A DNA stretch of 64,000 nt from Flavobacterium tibetense (GTDB lineage: Bacteria; Bacteroidota; Bacteroidia; Flavobacteriales; Flavobacteriaceae), in assembly GCF_003293845.1 (NCBI RefSeq), contig NZ_QLST01000002.1:1-64000 (forward strand), read 5' to 3'. Below, piece by piece: positions 1-7,443 of the stretch. How positions within the stretch are numbered: the first letter of the stretch is position 1; each line of letters starts with the position of its first letter. The notes beneath the pieces are model-generated. The model saw only the letters and a program-made list of their open reading frames with translations. It did not search any database and had not been told where the DNA came from. The translations under genes were made by a program, and so were the position numbers.

Positions 1-63
1 GGACTCGAACCCACGACCTGCTGATTACAAATCAGCTGCTCTAGCCAGCTGAGCTACACCGGC
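1..63 (-). tRNA. tRNA-Thr (anticodon UGU), 3' end cut by window edge
   Basis: On the minus strand the sequence folds as a tRNA: acceptor GCCGGTG, D stem GCTC/GAGC, anticodon stem GCTGA/TCAGC around loop TTTGTAA, and the start of the T stem and loop GTGGG TTCGAGT CC. The anticodon TGT reads Thr codons. About 10 bases at the 3' end lie outside the window. In Flavobacteria this position after hpf usually begins the tRNA-tuf-secE-nusG region, so a tRNA operon probably continues leftward (inference). Confidence 0.95.
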
Positions 64-83
64 GGCTTTTAATTACTTTCAAT

Positions 84-111
84 AAAAAAAGTCCGCTATT
101 TCTAACGGACT
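84..111 (-). terminator. Rho-independent terminator after hpf
   Basis: Minus-strand hairpin AGTCCGt...gCGGACT followed directly by seven T. It lies between the hpf stop and the tRNA and would end the rpsU-xerC-hpf transcript. The tRNA promoter box at 113-120 touches its upstream arm. Confidence 0.7.
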
Positions 112-112
112 G

Positions 113-143
113 CAAATGTATATAATTTATTTTTTAATCAAAA
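113..143 (-). promoter_or_regulatory. Promoter of the tRNA-Thr unit
   Basis: Minus strand: TTTTG (139-143), an 18-nt spacer, then TACATTTG (113-120). This matches the Bacteroidota sigma consensus (-33 TTTG, -7 TAnnTTTG). The expected start, about 7 nt downstream near 106, falls inside the hpf terminator hairpin, so the new transcript would lack its 5' arm. Confidence 0.6.
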
Positions 144-168
144 CTTTTTTTGTGTTTTTTTTCAGTTC

Positions 169-468
169 TTAATGAGAACTTAATTTTTCCTTCCTTTTTA
201 CTAATACTCTTTCCAATGCATCTGAAGCTAAATCAGCTGCTTCCTCAAAGGTTTTATTTGTTTTTTTTACGATAAATTCGTCTCCAGGAACAAGAATTTT
301 TATCTCCACCGTTTTATTTTCTTTATCACTTGTATTTTCTAACTTCAAAAAAACATCAGAAGAAATTACTCGATCATAATATTTTTCCAATTTAGCTAAT
401 CGTTCTTGAACAAAATCAACCAGTTTTTTGTCGATTGTAAAATTCACTGCATGCACATTTACTTTCAT
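169..468 (-). CDS. hpf: Ribosome hibernation-promoting factor, short form (HPF/RaiA)
   Basis: This 99-residue protein has the S30AE/RaiA pattern: an N-terminal strand (KVNVHAVNF), a helix starting near DKKLVDFVQERL, a middle region with NKTVEIKILVPGDEF, and a second helix FEEAADLASDALERV followed by a basic tail. Proteins of this family bind the 30S decoding region in stationary phase and block or dimerise ribosomes. The length fits short HPF; the C-terminal dimerisation domain of long HPF is absent. It is the last gene of the rpsU-xerC-hpf unit, 24 nt after xerC, and is followed by a terminator. Co-transcription with rpsU puts two factors that act on the 30S platform and decoding side under one promoter. 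Confidence 0.9.
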   Translation of the reverse strand: MKVNVHAVNFTIDKKLVDFVQERLAKLEKYYDRVISSDVFLKLENTSDKENKTVEIKILVPGDEFIVKKTNKTFEEAADLASDALERVLVKRKEKLSSH

Positions 469-492
469 ACTTATAGTGTTTAGTTAAACAAA

Positions 493-1389
493 TTATTTTT
501 GACTTCTTGGATGTGCTCCTTCGTAAATTTTCTTCAATTCCGCCAAACTGCTGTGTGTATAAATTTGGGTTGATGACAAACTTGCGTGACCAAGCAACTC
601 TTTAACCGAATTTAAATCAGCACCATTATTTAATAGATGCGTTGCAAAGGTATGACGAAGAACATGTGGACTTTTTTTTACTTTTTGAGACACACTACTA
701 AAGTAATCATTTATTAATCGATAAACAAATGATTCACTAATTTTATTTCCCTTTTTTGACAATATTAACACCTCGGAATTTGAATTTTCAAAAGTAGCTT
801 TGATGAGTTGTTGGTATTTCATCAATAAAGAAATCGTACAAGGTAAAAGTGGGAGAATTCGTTCTTTATTTCTTTTACCAATAACTTTTATTGCTTTGTT
901 AGCAAAATCAATATTATTTATAGTAAGAGAAATCAACTCCGCACGACGCATTCCTGTAGTATAAAACAATTCGATAATCAATCGGTTTCGAATTCCTTCA
1001 AAATCATCTGGAAAATCATTCTCTTCAAAAACCGCAACGGTTTCCACAACCGAAAAAGGGATTTGAACTTTTTTGGGCACTTTTAAAGATTTATGCTTCA
1101 ATAAAGGATTCGCATCAATCTCCTTGATTTTTAACAAAAACTTATAAAACGACTTTAAAGAAGAAATTTTTCGATTAATTGTTTTGTTGGCGTTTTTATT
1201 TTCTACCAAAAAAACAATCCAACTTCTTATAACACCATATGTGATATCTTTCAAACCAATAGCATCATGATAACTTACTAGATACATTTCAAATGCCAAA
1301 ATATCATTCAAATAAGCATTTACAGTTAAAGCAGAATAATTTTTCTCCTTAATTAAATACTCCTGATACGCCTTTACATTATTATCCAT
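493..1389 (-). CDS. xerC: Tyrosine recombinase XerC
   Basis: This 298-residue tyrosine recombinase has an N-terminal SAM-like core-binding domain (about 1-95) and a C-terminal catalytic domain. The full catalytic set is visible: R148 (TGMRRAEL), K172 (GKRNKER), H242 and R245 (HVLRHTFATHLL), H268 (LLGHASL) and the nucleophile Y277 (TQIYTHS). Spacing and length match the Xer proteins that resolve chromosome dimers at dif, not phage integrases. It lies between rpsU and hpf, a housekeeping place with no att-like repeats or mobile genes nearby, which also supports Xer function. XerC versus XerD is assigned by family resemblance and context only. Confidence 0.9.
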   Translation of the reverse strand: MDNNVKAYQEYLIKEKNYSALTVNAYLNDILAFEMYLVSYHDAIGLKDITYGVIRSWIVFLVENKNANKTINRKISSLKSFYKFLLKIKEIDANPLLKHKSLKVPKKVQIPFSVVETVAVFEENDFPDDFEGIRNRLIIELFYTTGMRRAELISLTINNIDFANKAIKVIGKRNKERILPLLPCTISLLMKYQQLIKATFENSNSEVLILSKKGNKISESFVYRLINDYFSSVSQKVKKSPHVLRHTFATHLLNNGADLNSVKELLGHASLSSTQIYTHSSLAELKKIYEGAHPRSQK

Positions 1390-1467
1390 AGTTTTAAAAA
1401 CAAAAAACCGCTTGTAACAAAGATAAACTTTATTACAAAACGGTTTAATAAATTGAATTCAAAAATA

Positions 1468-1662
1468 TTAGATTTCTATCGAATCTCTTAATCTTTGAAT
1501 ATAAGCTGCTTTTTGAACTTTCATTCTATTAGTAACAGATGGCTTAATAAAAGCTTGACGAGCTCTTAATTGACGTACTGTTCCTGTTTTATCGAATTTT
1601 CTTTTGTAACGCTTTAACGCTTTATCGATATTTTCTCCGTCTTTAATTGGTATAATTAACAT
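1468..1662 (-). CDS. rpsU: 30S ribosomal protein bS21
   Basis: This small basic protein (64 residues) carries the bS21 signature: MLIIPIKDGENIDKALKRYKRKFDKT at the start and the RQLRARQAFIKPS stretch. It sits on the 30S platform next to the 3' end of 16S rRNA. In Bacteroidota, bS21 with bS18 and bS6 is known to cover the anti-Shine-Dalgarno sequence, which explains why most genes here lack SD sequences. Its own start is preceded by a strong SD-like tract (1671-1681), which suggests autoregulation. First gene of the rpsU-xerC-hpf operon. Confidence 0.95.
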   Translation of the reverse strand: MLIIPIKDGENIDKALKRYKRKFDKTGTVRQLRARQAFIKPSVTNRMKVQKAAYIQRLRDSIEI

Positions 1663-1670
1663 AATTTAGG

Positions 1671-1681
1671 CACCCCCTTTC
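1671..1681 (-). promoter_or_regulatory. Strong Shine-Dalgarno sequence of rpsU
   Basis: The minus strand reads GAAAGGGGGTG, 8 nt before the rpsU ATG. It can pair with the 16S 3' end (ACCUCCUUUC) along about ten bases with one G-U pair. Other starts in this window have no such tract. Retention of an SD by rpsU in Flavobacteria is described in the literature as an autoregulatory switch responding to ribosomes that lack bS21. Confidence 0.8.
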
Positions 1682-1691
1682 ATTTAGGTTG

Positions 1692-1720
1692 CAAAAGTAT
1701 AAATAATTTTTAAAACCAAA
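1692..1720 (-). promoter_or_regulatory. Promoter of rpsU-xerC-hpf
   Basis: Minus strand TTTG (1717-1720), a 17-nt spacer and TACTTTTG (1692-1699), which fits -33 TTTG / -7 TAnnTTTG. The predicted start near 1685 gives a leader of about 22 nt that still contains the SD. Confidence 0.7.
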
Positions 1721-1745
1721 CAGGAATTTAGAATATTTTTTAAAT

Positions 1746-1776
1746 AAAAAACCAAGACAATTACTATCTTGGTTTT
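1746..1776 (-). terminator. Terminator after the acyl-CoA dehydrogenase gene
   Basis: Stem AAAACCAAGA/TCTTGGTTTT (10 bp) around a 9-nt loop, with a T tract on the minus strand. It lies just past the stop at 1810 and before the rpsU promoter. Confidence 0.75.
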
Positions 1777-1809
1777 CAAATGCTTTAATATATTCCATAT
1801 AAGAAACTA

Positions 1810-2979
1810 CTATTTAACCGCCGGCTTATAATCCTGATTATCAATAATCATTTTAGAAAGAATTTCTTTTAAAATTTCAGAAGTTCCACCACCAATTGGC
1901 CCTAAGCGACTATCTCTTAACAATCGTGCCAAAGGATATTCTTCCATATAACCATAACCACCAAGCATTTGCAAACAACTGTAAATGGTTTCATCAGCCA
2001 CTTGTGTAGATTTTAATTTTGACATTGTAGCTTCTTTTACTACATATTCTCCTTTATTTAAACGAGCAACAGCGGCATAATTAAAAACTTTACAGTGTTC
2101 TATATCGGTTGCATGTTCTACTAATTTATGACGTAACGCCTGGAACTGGTTAATCTTTTTACCAAAAGCTTCACGTTGTCCCATATACTCGATAGTATAC
2201 TCAATGGCATACTCAGCTCTTGCGTGTGCATTCACCCCCATAATTAAGCGTTCCAAAGCAAAATGCTGCATAATATAAGGAAACCCTTTACCTTCTTCAC
2301 CCATCAAATTGGCAACTGGAATTTCAACGTTATCAAAAGCGATTTCGGCTGTATCAGAAGCTCTCCATCCTAATTTATCTAGCTTTGTAGCAGAAATTCC
2401 TGGGGTTTTGGTATCCATTAAAAAAATACTAATCCCTTTATGTCCAAGTTCTGGATTCGTTTTTGCAGCTACCACATAATAATCCGCATAAACTCCATTG
2501 GTAATAAAAGTTTTTGAACCGTTAATAATGTATTTATCGCCTTTTTTTACTGCTGTTGTTCGCATTCCAGCTACATCACTACCTCCAAAAGGCTCTGTAA
2601 TACACAAACCACCTATTTTATCTCCTGAAATACTTGGTGCTAAATACTCTTGTTTGATTCTTTCATCACCTTCTGCGTTTAAGTGTGTCATAGCCAAATA
2701 AGCGTGAGCCCACATAGCTGCAGCAAAACCAGATGATTTGATTTTTTGTAATTCCTCTAAGAAAACAACAGTATAAAACAAATCTAAGTTCATTCCACCA
2801 TAAGCTTCAGGATAATTTAACCCAAAAAAGCCCATGTCACCAAATTTCTTCCAAATAAAGCGCTCGATTGTTCCTGTTTTTTCCCATTTTTCAATATGTG
2901 GAACGACTTCTTTTTGTAAAAAATCTCTAAAACTCTCTCTAAATAATTGATGTTCTTCTGTAAAATATGTTGAATTCAT
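1810..2979 (-). CDS. Acyl-CoA dehydrogenase (LCAD/IVD-like)
   Basis: FAD-dependent acyl-CoA dehydrogenase of 389 residues. It has the helical N-terminal domain, the middle beta domain with CITEPFGGSDVAG and KTFITNG near 126-162, and a C-terminal four-helix domain with QFQALRHKL and LQMLGGYGY. The catalytic base appears to be E243 (FALERLIMG), the position used in long-chain and isovaleryl-CoA dehydrogenases. The site used by MCAD/SCAD enzymes is glycine here (G364 in IGGGTSEI). The enzyme probably oxidises long or branched acyl-CoA in fatty acid or amino acid breakdown, passing electrons to ETF. It is a monocistronic unit with its own terminator, so context does not fix the substrate. Confidence 0.88.
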   Translation of the reverse strand: MNSTYFTEEHQLFRESFRDFLQKEVVPHIEKWEKTGTIERFIWKKFGDMGFFGLNYPEAYGGMNLDLFYTVVFLEELQKIKSSGFAAAMWAHAYLAMTHLNAEGDERIKQEYLAPSISGDKIGGLCITEPFGGSDVAGMRTTAVKKGDKYIINGSKTFITNGVYADYYVVAAKTNPELGHKGISIFLMDTKTPGISATKLDKLGWRASDTAEIAFDNVEIPVANLMGEEGKGFPYIMQHFALERLIMGVNAHARAEYAIEYTIEYMGQREAFGKKINQFQALRHKLVEHATDIEHCKVFNYAAVARLNKGEYVVKEATMSKLKSTQVADETIYSCLQMLGGYGYMEEYPLARLLRDSRLGPIGGGTSEILKEILSKMIIDNQDYKPAVK

Positions 2980-3020
2980 AAGTTTGAAATAAAATGCTTT
3001 AAATGTAAAATTGTCTATTC

Positions 3021-3917
3021 TTAATTAAACTCCAAATATAAGGCTATTAATTTTAATTTTTCTTGTGGACAATTATTAATTTTTGTTAAATCCTCAATTT
3101 TTTTAATTTCTCCATGCATGCTTCTGTAAGTTACAATTTCTTTCGCAAAGGCATAATTAAAATAAGGAAAAGCAGCTAAAGTTTTTGTATTACTCGAATT
3201 GATATTGATTTTCTTCAACTCTAAATTTTCACCAATAAAAAATCTTTTTTGCAAGTCTTCATAGGCTTCTGGCGAAACTCCCCAAACAAACTGCAATTGT
3301 TCTAATGAAGCAAACATGCCAAATTTATCTTTCTCTTTTAAAATAATATCCGAAATTTTATCCCCAATTCCGTAAACCGCCATTAAATCTTCTTTTGAAG
3401 CTAAATTGATGTCTTTCTTTACAATAACTTTCGCTTTTTTATTTTCAAAAAACGAATGTTTGCCTTCTTTTGAGTTGTTTTTATTTTTTACCCAATCTGG
3501 AAATTTAAAATACGGCGAAATCTTGTTTAAAACTTCATCTGAAACTTGGGTTACTTGTTGAAATTCTTTAGCTGAATTAACATATTTCCCTTGGTTTCTA
3601 AATGCTTGTAATCGATTTAATTCTTCTACAGAAATTCCTAGAACATAGCCTTTATAGTCTGTTATGAAGTTGGGATTAAACGGTTTTATTTCATATTTCT
3701 TTTCTTCCGTTACTTTTTTCAAACTATCAATTTCATGTTGAATAGCTAACCATTGGGAGGAAGTAAAATCATCCGCACTTTCATTTTGAAAAAGATTCGT
3801 AAAATTTACAGTAAAAATCAAAATTTGAAAAATTACTAGAATCGCAATCAACAAAAAAATCCCACTTCTGTGTTCTCTAGAAAACAAAAAGTAGGATTTT
3901 AATTTATTTGGAATCAT
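3021..3917 (-). CDS. Membrane-anchored helix-hairpin-helix (ComEA-like) protein
   Basis: This 298-residue protein has one N-terminal transmembrane segment (about 18-40) and then a soluble part with helix-hairpin-helix repeats. The clearest is DINLASKEDLMAVYGIGDKISDIILKEK (near 175-200, with the GIG hairpin). A second lies near ININSSNTKTLAAFPYFNYAFAKEIV, and a weaker one is near SVEELNRLQAFRNQGKYV. Such repeats are known in ComEA-type proteins that bind double-stranded DNA without sequence preference, but in Bacteroidota proteins of this build have no proven role. DNA uptake is a possibility only. It is followed 6 nt later by the small transporter partner, so the order may be operonic. Confidence 0.75.
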   Translation of the reverse strand: MIPNKLKSYFLFSREHRSGIFLLIAILVIFQILIFTVNFTNLFQNESADDFTSSQWLAIQHEIDSLKKVTEEKKYEIKPFNPNFITDYKGYVLGISVEELNRLQAFRNQGKYVNSAKEFQQVTQVSDEVLNKISPYFKFPDWVKNKNNSKEGKHSFFENKKAKVIVKKDINLASKEDLMAVYGIGDKISDIILKEKDKFGMFASLEQLQFVWGVSPEAYEDLQKRFFIGENLELKKININSSNTKTLAAFPYFNYAFAKEIVTYRSMHGEIKKIEDLTKINNCPQEKLKLIALYLEFN

Positions 3918-3923
3918 AAGAAA

Positions 3924-4079
3924 TTAGTCTTCTTTTCTTATTGTTTCGTTATCGTTTTCGCTAAAAGAATCTGGTTCTTGTTTTGGCGGAGTTGTTAAAA
4001 CTCTATAGAAAAAATAACCCGCAAAAGAAATTACAATTCCTTGAGTAATCAGCATTGTTAATAAAGCTTCTGTATTCAT
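3924..4079 (-). CDS. Small single-span membrane protein, likely partner of the NSS symporter
   Basis: A 51-residue frame begins at ATG 4079 and ends at TAA 3924. The protein starts MNTEALLTMLITQGIV, has one hydrophobic segment (about 5-25, ending GYFFYR), and then an acidic polar tail (PPKQEPDSFSEND). It lies 22 nt downstream of the sodium:neurotransmitter-type symporter and is read in the same direction. Some bacterial NSS transporters (MetP/MetS type) have such a tiny single-span subunit encoded next to them, which makes a small transporter subunit the best guess. It is too short for most gene callers. Role is inferred from size, topology and position only. Confidence 0.7.
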   Translation of the reverse strand: MNTEALLTMLITQGIVISFAGYFFYRVLTTPPKQEPDSFSENDNETIRKED

Positions 4080-4101
4080 GATGTTTCTTTTTTTTAAATT
4101 A

Positions 4102-5772
4102 TTATTCTGTCGCTCTTCCTTCTCTTCTTCTTTTCTGAAATGCTACATAAACTAAAACACTAATAAAGATAAACAATCCTAAAAGCAAGAATCTTGCGAT
4201 ATTAATATAAAACATTTTATCATTTAAAGCGGTTTGAGTTGCTACATCTGTTGCCGCTGCTAACTGTTGCTTAATTCCTGCATGTGTAACTGTTTTAATA
4301 ATAGAACCGTTATCTAACGACCATCCGTTACCTGAGAACAAGCTACTAAAGTTACCCGACCAATCATTATCTAATGGCTTGAAAAGTGAACCTAAAAATA
4401 TAACAATCAACATAATTGGCGTTACATATTTAATGATGTATTTATAAACATTAGGCACTTTGATATCTGCTCCACTTGTAATTTCTCTCCATCCTTTTTT
4501 CATTCCAAAAACCCATGAGAAAAGTATAGTTTCCATCATTGCAAAAACTACTAAACTTACAGTTCCTGCCCAATAATCATATTCATCAAAAACACCTTCT
4601 TGGAAGAAAATCACAGTTGGCATACCTAAAATTAAAATCATAGCACCAAATGACCAAGCGCCTTTTGTTTGATTCCAATTGAATTCGTCTCTCATGAAAC
4701 CAATCCAAGGTGTTCCCATTGCTAATGACGATGTAATTCCAGCGAAGAACAACAATCCAAACCAGAAAACTCCAGCTAAAATTGAAAGCACATCGCCCCA
4801 TTGTTGGAATAAATAAGGCATGGTTTGAAATGCCATTCCAAATCCTGCATTTTCTAAAACCCAATCCAAACCTAAATAACCAGCAGCAATTGGAATAACA
4901 ATTAAACTTCCTAAAACTACTTCTACAAATTCGTTCATAAAACCTGCTGAAACAGCATTTAAAGCAATATCATCCTTGGCCTCTAAATAAGCAGCGTAAC
5001 AATGAATAGTTCCCATACCCACAGATAACGTGAAGAAAATCTGTCCAGCAGCAGCCATCCAAACTTTTAAATCTAATAAGGATTCATATTGTGGTGTCCA
5101 TAAAAAGTTCAAACCATCCCAAGCATTTGCATTAGGGAAAATTTCCGAAGCGCCGCTTGTTCCTAATGTTAATCCTCTAATGGCTAAAAGCACTCCAAAG
5201 AAAATCAATAATGGCATACCAATTTTGGCTACTTTCTCAATTCCTTTTAATCCTTTAGATAAGATATAGGTATTTAAAACCAAACAAACGATATAAAATA
5301 CAACCGCTTCATACGGAATTCCTGTAGTAGATTGACCAATATCAACATAAGAGTTAAAAAACCCAGCTACTTCAGCCTGACTCATTCCGTTGAAAGTACC
5401 AACAATCGAATGATATACATAGGACATCGTCCAAGACTCAATATAACAATAATAAGCTGCAACAGCGATATTGGTAAAAATTCCAAAAACACCAATGTAT
5501 TTCAGAATCCTTCCTTTCACCATAGAATCTAAAATGTATGGTGTACTGTGATTGCCATGACGTCCACCAAAACGACCCGAAGACCATTCTATAAACAATA
5601 ATGGAATACCCATTACAACAAAACAAACTAAATAAGGAATAATAAATGCACCACCACCGTTTTGAACAGCTTGTACGGGAAATCTCAAAAAGTTACCTAA
5701 TCCTACAGCGTTACCCGCCATTGCTAAAATTAGACCAACACGAGATCCCCACCCATCAGATTTTACAGACAT
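4102..5772 (-). CDS. Sodium-dependent transporter, NSS/SNF family
   Basis: This 556-residue polytopic protein starts with the NSS signature in the first helix: W-G-SRVGLILAMAGNAVGLGNFLRFP. The unwound TM1 GNAVGLGN stretch is where Na+ and substrate bind in LeuT-type transporters. About twelve hydrophobic segments follow, and a charged tail (QKRRREGRATE) closes it. The family imports amino acids or related compounds with sodium. The long loop near 460-520 and the extended C-terminal end are typical of the Bacteroidota branch. It is followed by a small membrane protein that may be its accessory subunit. The substrate cannot be read from the sequence. Confidence 0.88.
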   Translation of the reverse strand: MSVKSDGWGSRVGLILAMAGNAVGLGNFLRFPVQAVQNGGGAFIIPYLVCFVVMGIPLLFIEWSSGRFGGRHGNHSTPYILDSMVKGRILKYIGVFGIFTNIAVAAYYCYIESWTMSYVYHSIVGTFNGMSQAEVAGFFNSYVDIGQSTTGIPYEAVVFYIVCLVLNTYILSKGLKGIEKVAKIGMPLLIFFGVLLAIRGLTLGTSGASEIFPNANAWDGLNFLWTPQYESLLDLKVWMAAAGQIFFTLSVGMGTIHCYAAYLEAKDDIALNAVSAGFMNEFVEVVLGSLIVIPIAAGYLGLDWVLENAGFGMAFQTMPYLFQQWGDVLSILAGVFWFGLLFFAGITSSLAMGTPWIGFMRDEFNWNQTKGAWSFGAMILILGMPTVIFFQEGVFDEYDYWAGTVSLVVFAMMETILFSWVFGMKKGWREITSGADIKVPNVYKYIIKYVTPIMLIVIFLGSLFKPLDNDWSGNFSSLFSGNGWSLDNGSIIKTVTHAGIKQQLAAATDVATQTALNDKMFYINIARFLLLGLFIFISVLVYVAFQKRRREGRATE

Positions 5773-5860
5773 AAAATATTTTATTGGTTGTTAATCGCTC
5801 AAAGATACTAAAAGTATCTAAAAAAAAAAGAAAAGTAAAAAAATATGGACTTTCGTTGCA

Positions 5861-6082
5861 TTATAAATCAAAAACCGAACTCCTTTTTGTATAAATCATA
5901 TCTTTTAGCTTAAGCAAAAAAGCTAAAGTCAAGTAAAAACCAAAGCCCAAACCCACTGTTATAAAAGATATATAGACAAAGAACAAACGCACATTAGAAG
6001 CGCGCATACCTAATCTATCCGCAAGTCGGCTAGCTACATAAAATCCGTGACGTTCAAAAAAAAGATATAAACTTCTAACCAT
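5861..6082 (-). CDS. PspC-like small membrane protein
   Basis: This 73-residue protein resembles a PspC domain without its usual extensions: an amphipathic start (FFERHGFYVASRLADRLGM) followed by VRLFFVYISFITVGLGFGFYLTLAF, one or two membrane-spanning stretches, and a basic end. PspC proteins sense or bind envelope stress partners in Proteobacteria; stand-alone short ones in Flavobacteria have no established role. It lies 28 nt downstream of the DUF2851 gene and runs in the same direction, so the two may be co-transcribed. Confidence 0.7.
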   Translation of the reverse strand: MVRSLYLFFERHGFYVASRLADRLGMRASNVRLFFVYISFITVGLGFGFYLTLAFLLKLKDMIYTKRSSVFDL

Positions 6083-6110
6083 ACCAATATTGTAGAATAC
6101 AAATTTACTA

Positions 6111-7376
6111 CTAATTTTTTAATAAATGAATTCCAATTTGACACTGCAAACACCGATTCATTTCGCAATACATTTTCTTTAATTGCAATAAAGCTTGTGT
6201 TTGAAAAGCATTTTCTGATGAAACTCCAATAGTTGCGAACTTTGAAATTACTGCATTGGATTCTGCTTTAACTTGTTTTATTAATTCCAATAAATCTTCT
6301 GATTTGTCTGTTCCTTGATAATCAGCATAAGAAAATTGCAATGGTAAAATAGTATTAACCAATAACAAATCAATAAATTCAGAAGATAACTGTTTTCTTT
6401 TTTTTGGACTTTCTTTGTCAAATTGGTAATGCTTTTCCCAATATTTTGATGCGCTAACCTTAAACATTTCTCGTAATTCATTTAAACTAGCAGTTGCTAT
6501 CAACAATTGAAAAATCGAATGCTGTTTATGAAATAAAGCGGCCAATTGTGCCAATCGAATTGTTGGGAAATTATCAGGTCGTAATTTATAAAATTGCACT
6601 TCTTGACTCACTGTTTTCAATTGGTATTTCTGTTTCAAAAACCACCAATTTCGCTGCAATTCTTTGGGATAATTATCTTCAAAATCACTTTCTAGTAATC
6701 CTGAAATTCCAAAAAACAACGCTTCTAAACATTGTAAATTCTCGCGTTCTTTTCTTACTACTGAAAAAGGCAATTCTTTGACAATTGCTAAAAATGGAGC
6801 ACCATTGGAATTCAAACCAAAATTTTTAAATAATAAACCAAAAGTAACTTGTTCCCAATCGTATTGCGTTTCAACCAGCCAATCTTTCACCACTTGACTT
6901 TTCTGCTCCAAACGTTCAAAAAACAAACGTTCTTGCCAATTTTGAACAAGAAATTCATCTACCGAAGCCAATTCATTTTCACAATTAATCCATGATTTGG
7001 GTCGAAATAAATTTTGGTATTGCTTGATTTGTTCGTTCGAAACATAGTTTTTTAGTTCCAAAACAGGAATAGCTTCATTATTTTTCCGAAAAACATCGAT
7101 ATCGTGTTCCCAAACCACATGTAAAATCACGTTATCATAATTGACATCCGTTTGATGATTATGCAAATACCAATCCGAAGATTTCAGATGCATTTCAATA
7201 TTTCCAGCCCATTTTTGGTCACCAATAATCAATTGGGCATTGAAAAAATCCGGTCCAGCCGATTGCAAATAATGTCCGAAATGTAAAATCTGAATGTGTT
7301 CTCCAGTAGTGGTTTGGAGTTGGGTTATATCCAAGCGTTTGTATAACCAAAGGTGGTGCAAAAAATCTTCTTTCAT
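6111..7376 (-). CDS. DUF2851 family protein
   Basis: This 421-residue soluble protein starts MKEDFLHHLWLYKRLD, a typical DUF2851 beginning, and contains the conserved blocks GPDFFNAQLIIGDQKWAGNIEMH and SDWYLHNH (near 45-80), which resemble a nuclease-like fold but with no proven activity. The ATG at 7376 was chosen because a longer in-frame start at 7460 would run into the coding start of the divergent gene at 7444 and adds a non-family N-terminus. The C-terminal end has a Cys pair (MNRCLQCQIG) that could bind metal. Function unknown. Confidence 0.8.
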   Translation of the reverse strand: MKEDFLHHLWLYKRLDITQLQTTTGEHIQILHFGHYLQSAGPDFFNAQLIIGDQKWAGNIEMHLKSSDWYLHNHQTDVNYDNVILHVVWEHDIDVFRKNNEAIPVLELKNYVSNEQIKQYQNLFRPKSWINCENELASVDEFLVQNWQERLFFERLEQKSQVVKDWLVETQYDWEQVTFGLLFKNFGLNSNGAPFLAIVKELPFSVVRKERENLQCLEALFFGISGLLESDFEDNYPKELQRNWWFLKQKYQLKTVSQEVQFYKLRPDNFPTIRLAQLAALFHKQHSIFQLLIATASLNELREMFKVSASKYWEKHYQFDKESPKKRKQLSSEFIDLLLVNTILPLQFSYADYQGTDKSEDLLELIKQVKAESNAVISKFATIGVSSENAFQTQALLQLKKMYCEMNRCLQCQIGIHLLKN

Positions 7377-7443
7377 CTGTATGGCGTATAAAATAGTATT
7401 ACGAAGATAAAAAAAATTATATTTGTAAACCAAATTTATTCCA

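Noticed and set aside
493..1389. XerC as a phage or island integrase
   Set aside because: It lies in a ribosomal operon with no mobile genes or att repeats, and its residues and length match chromosomal Xer proteins. The tRNA nearby is intact as far as seen.
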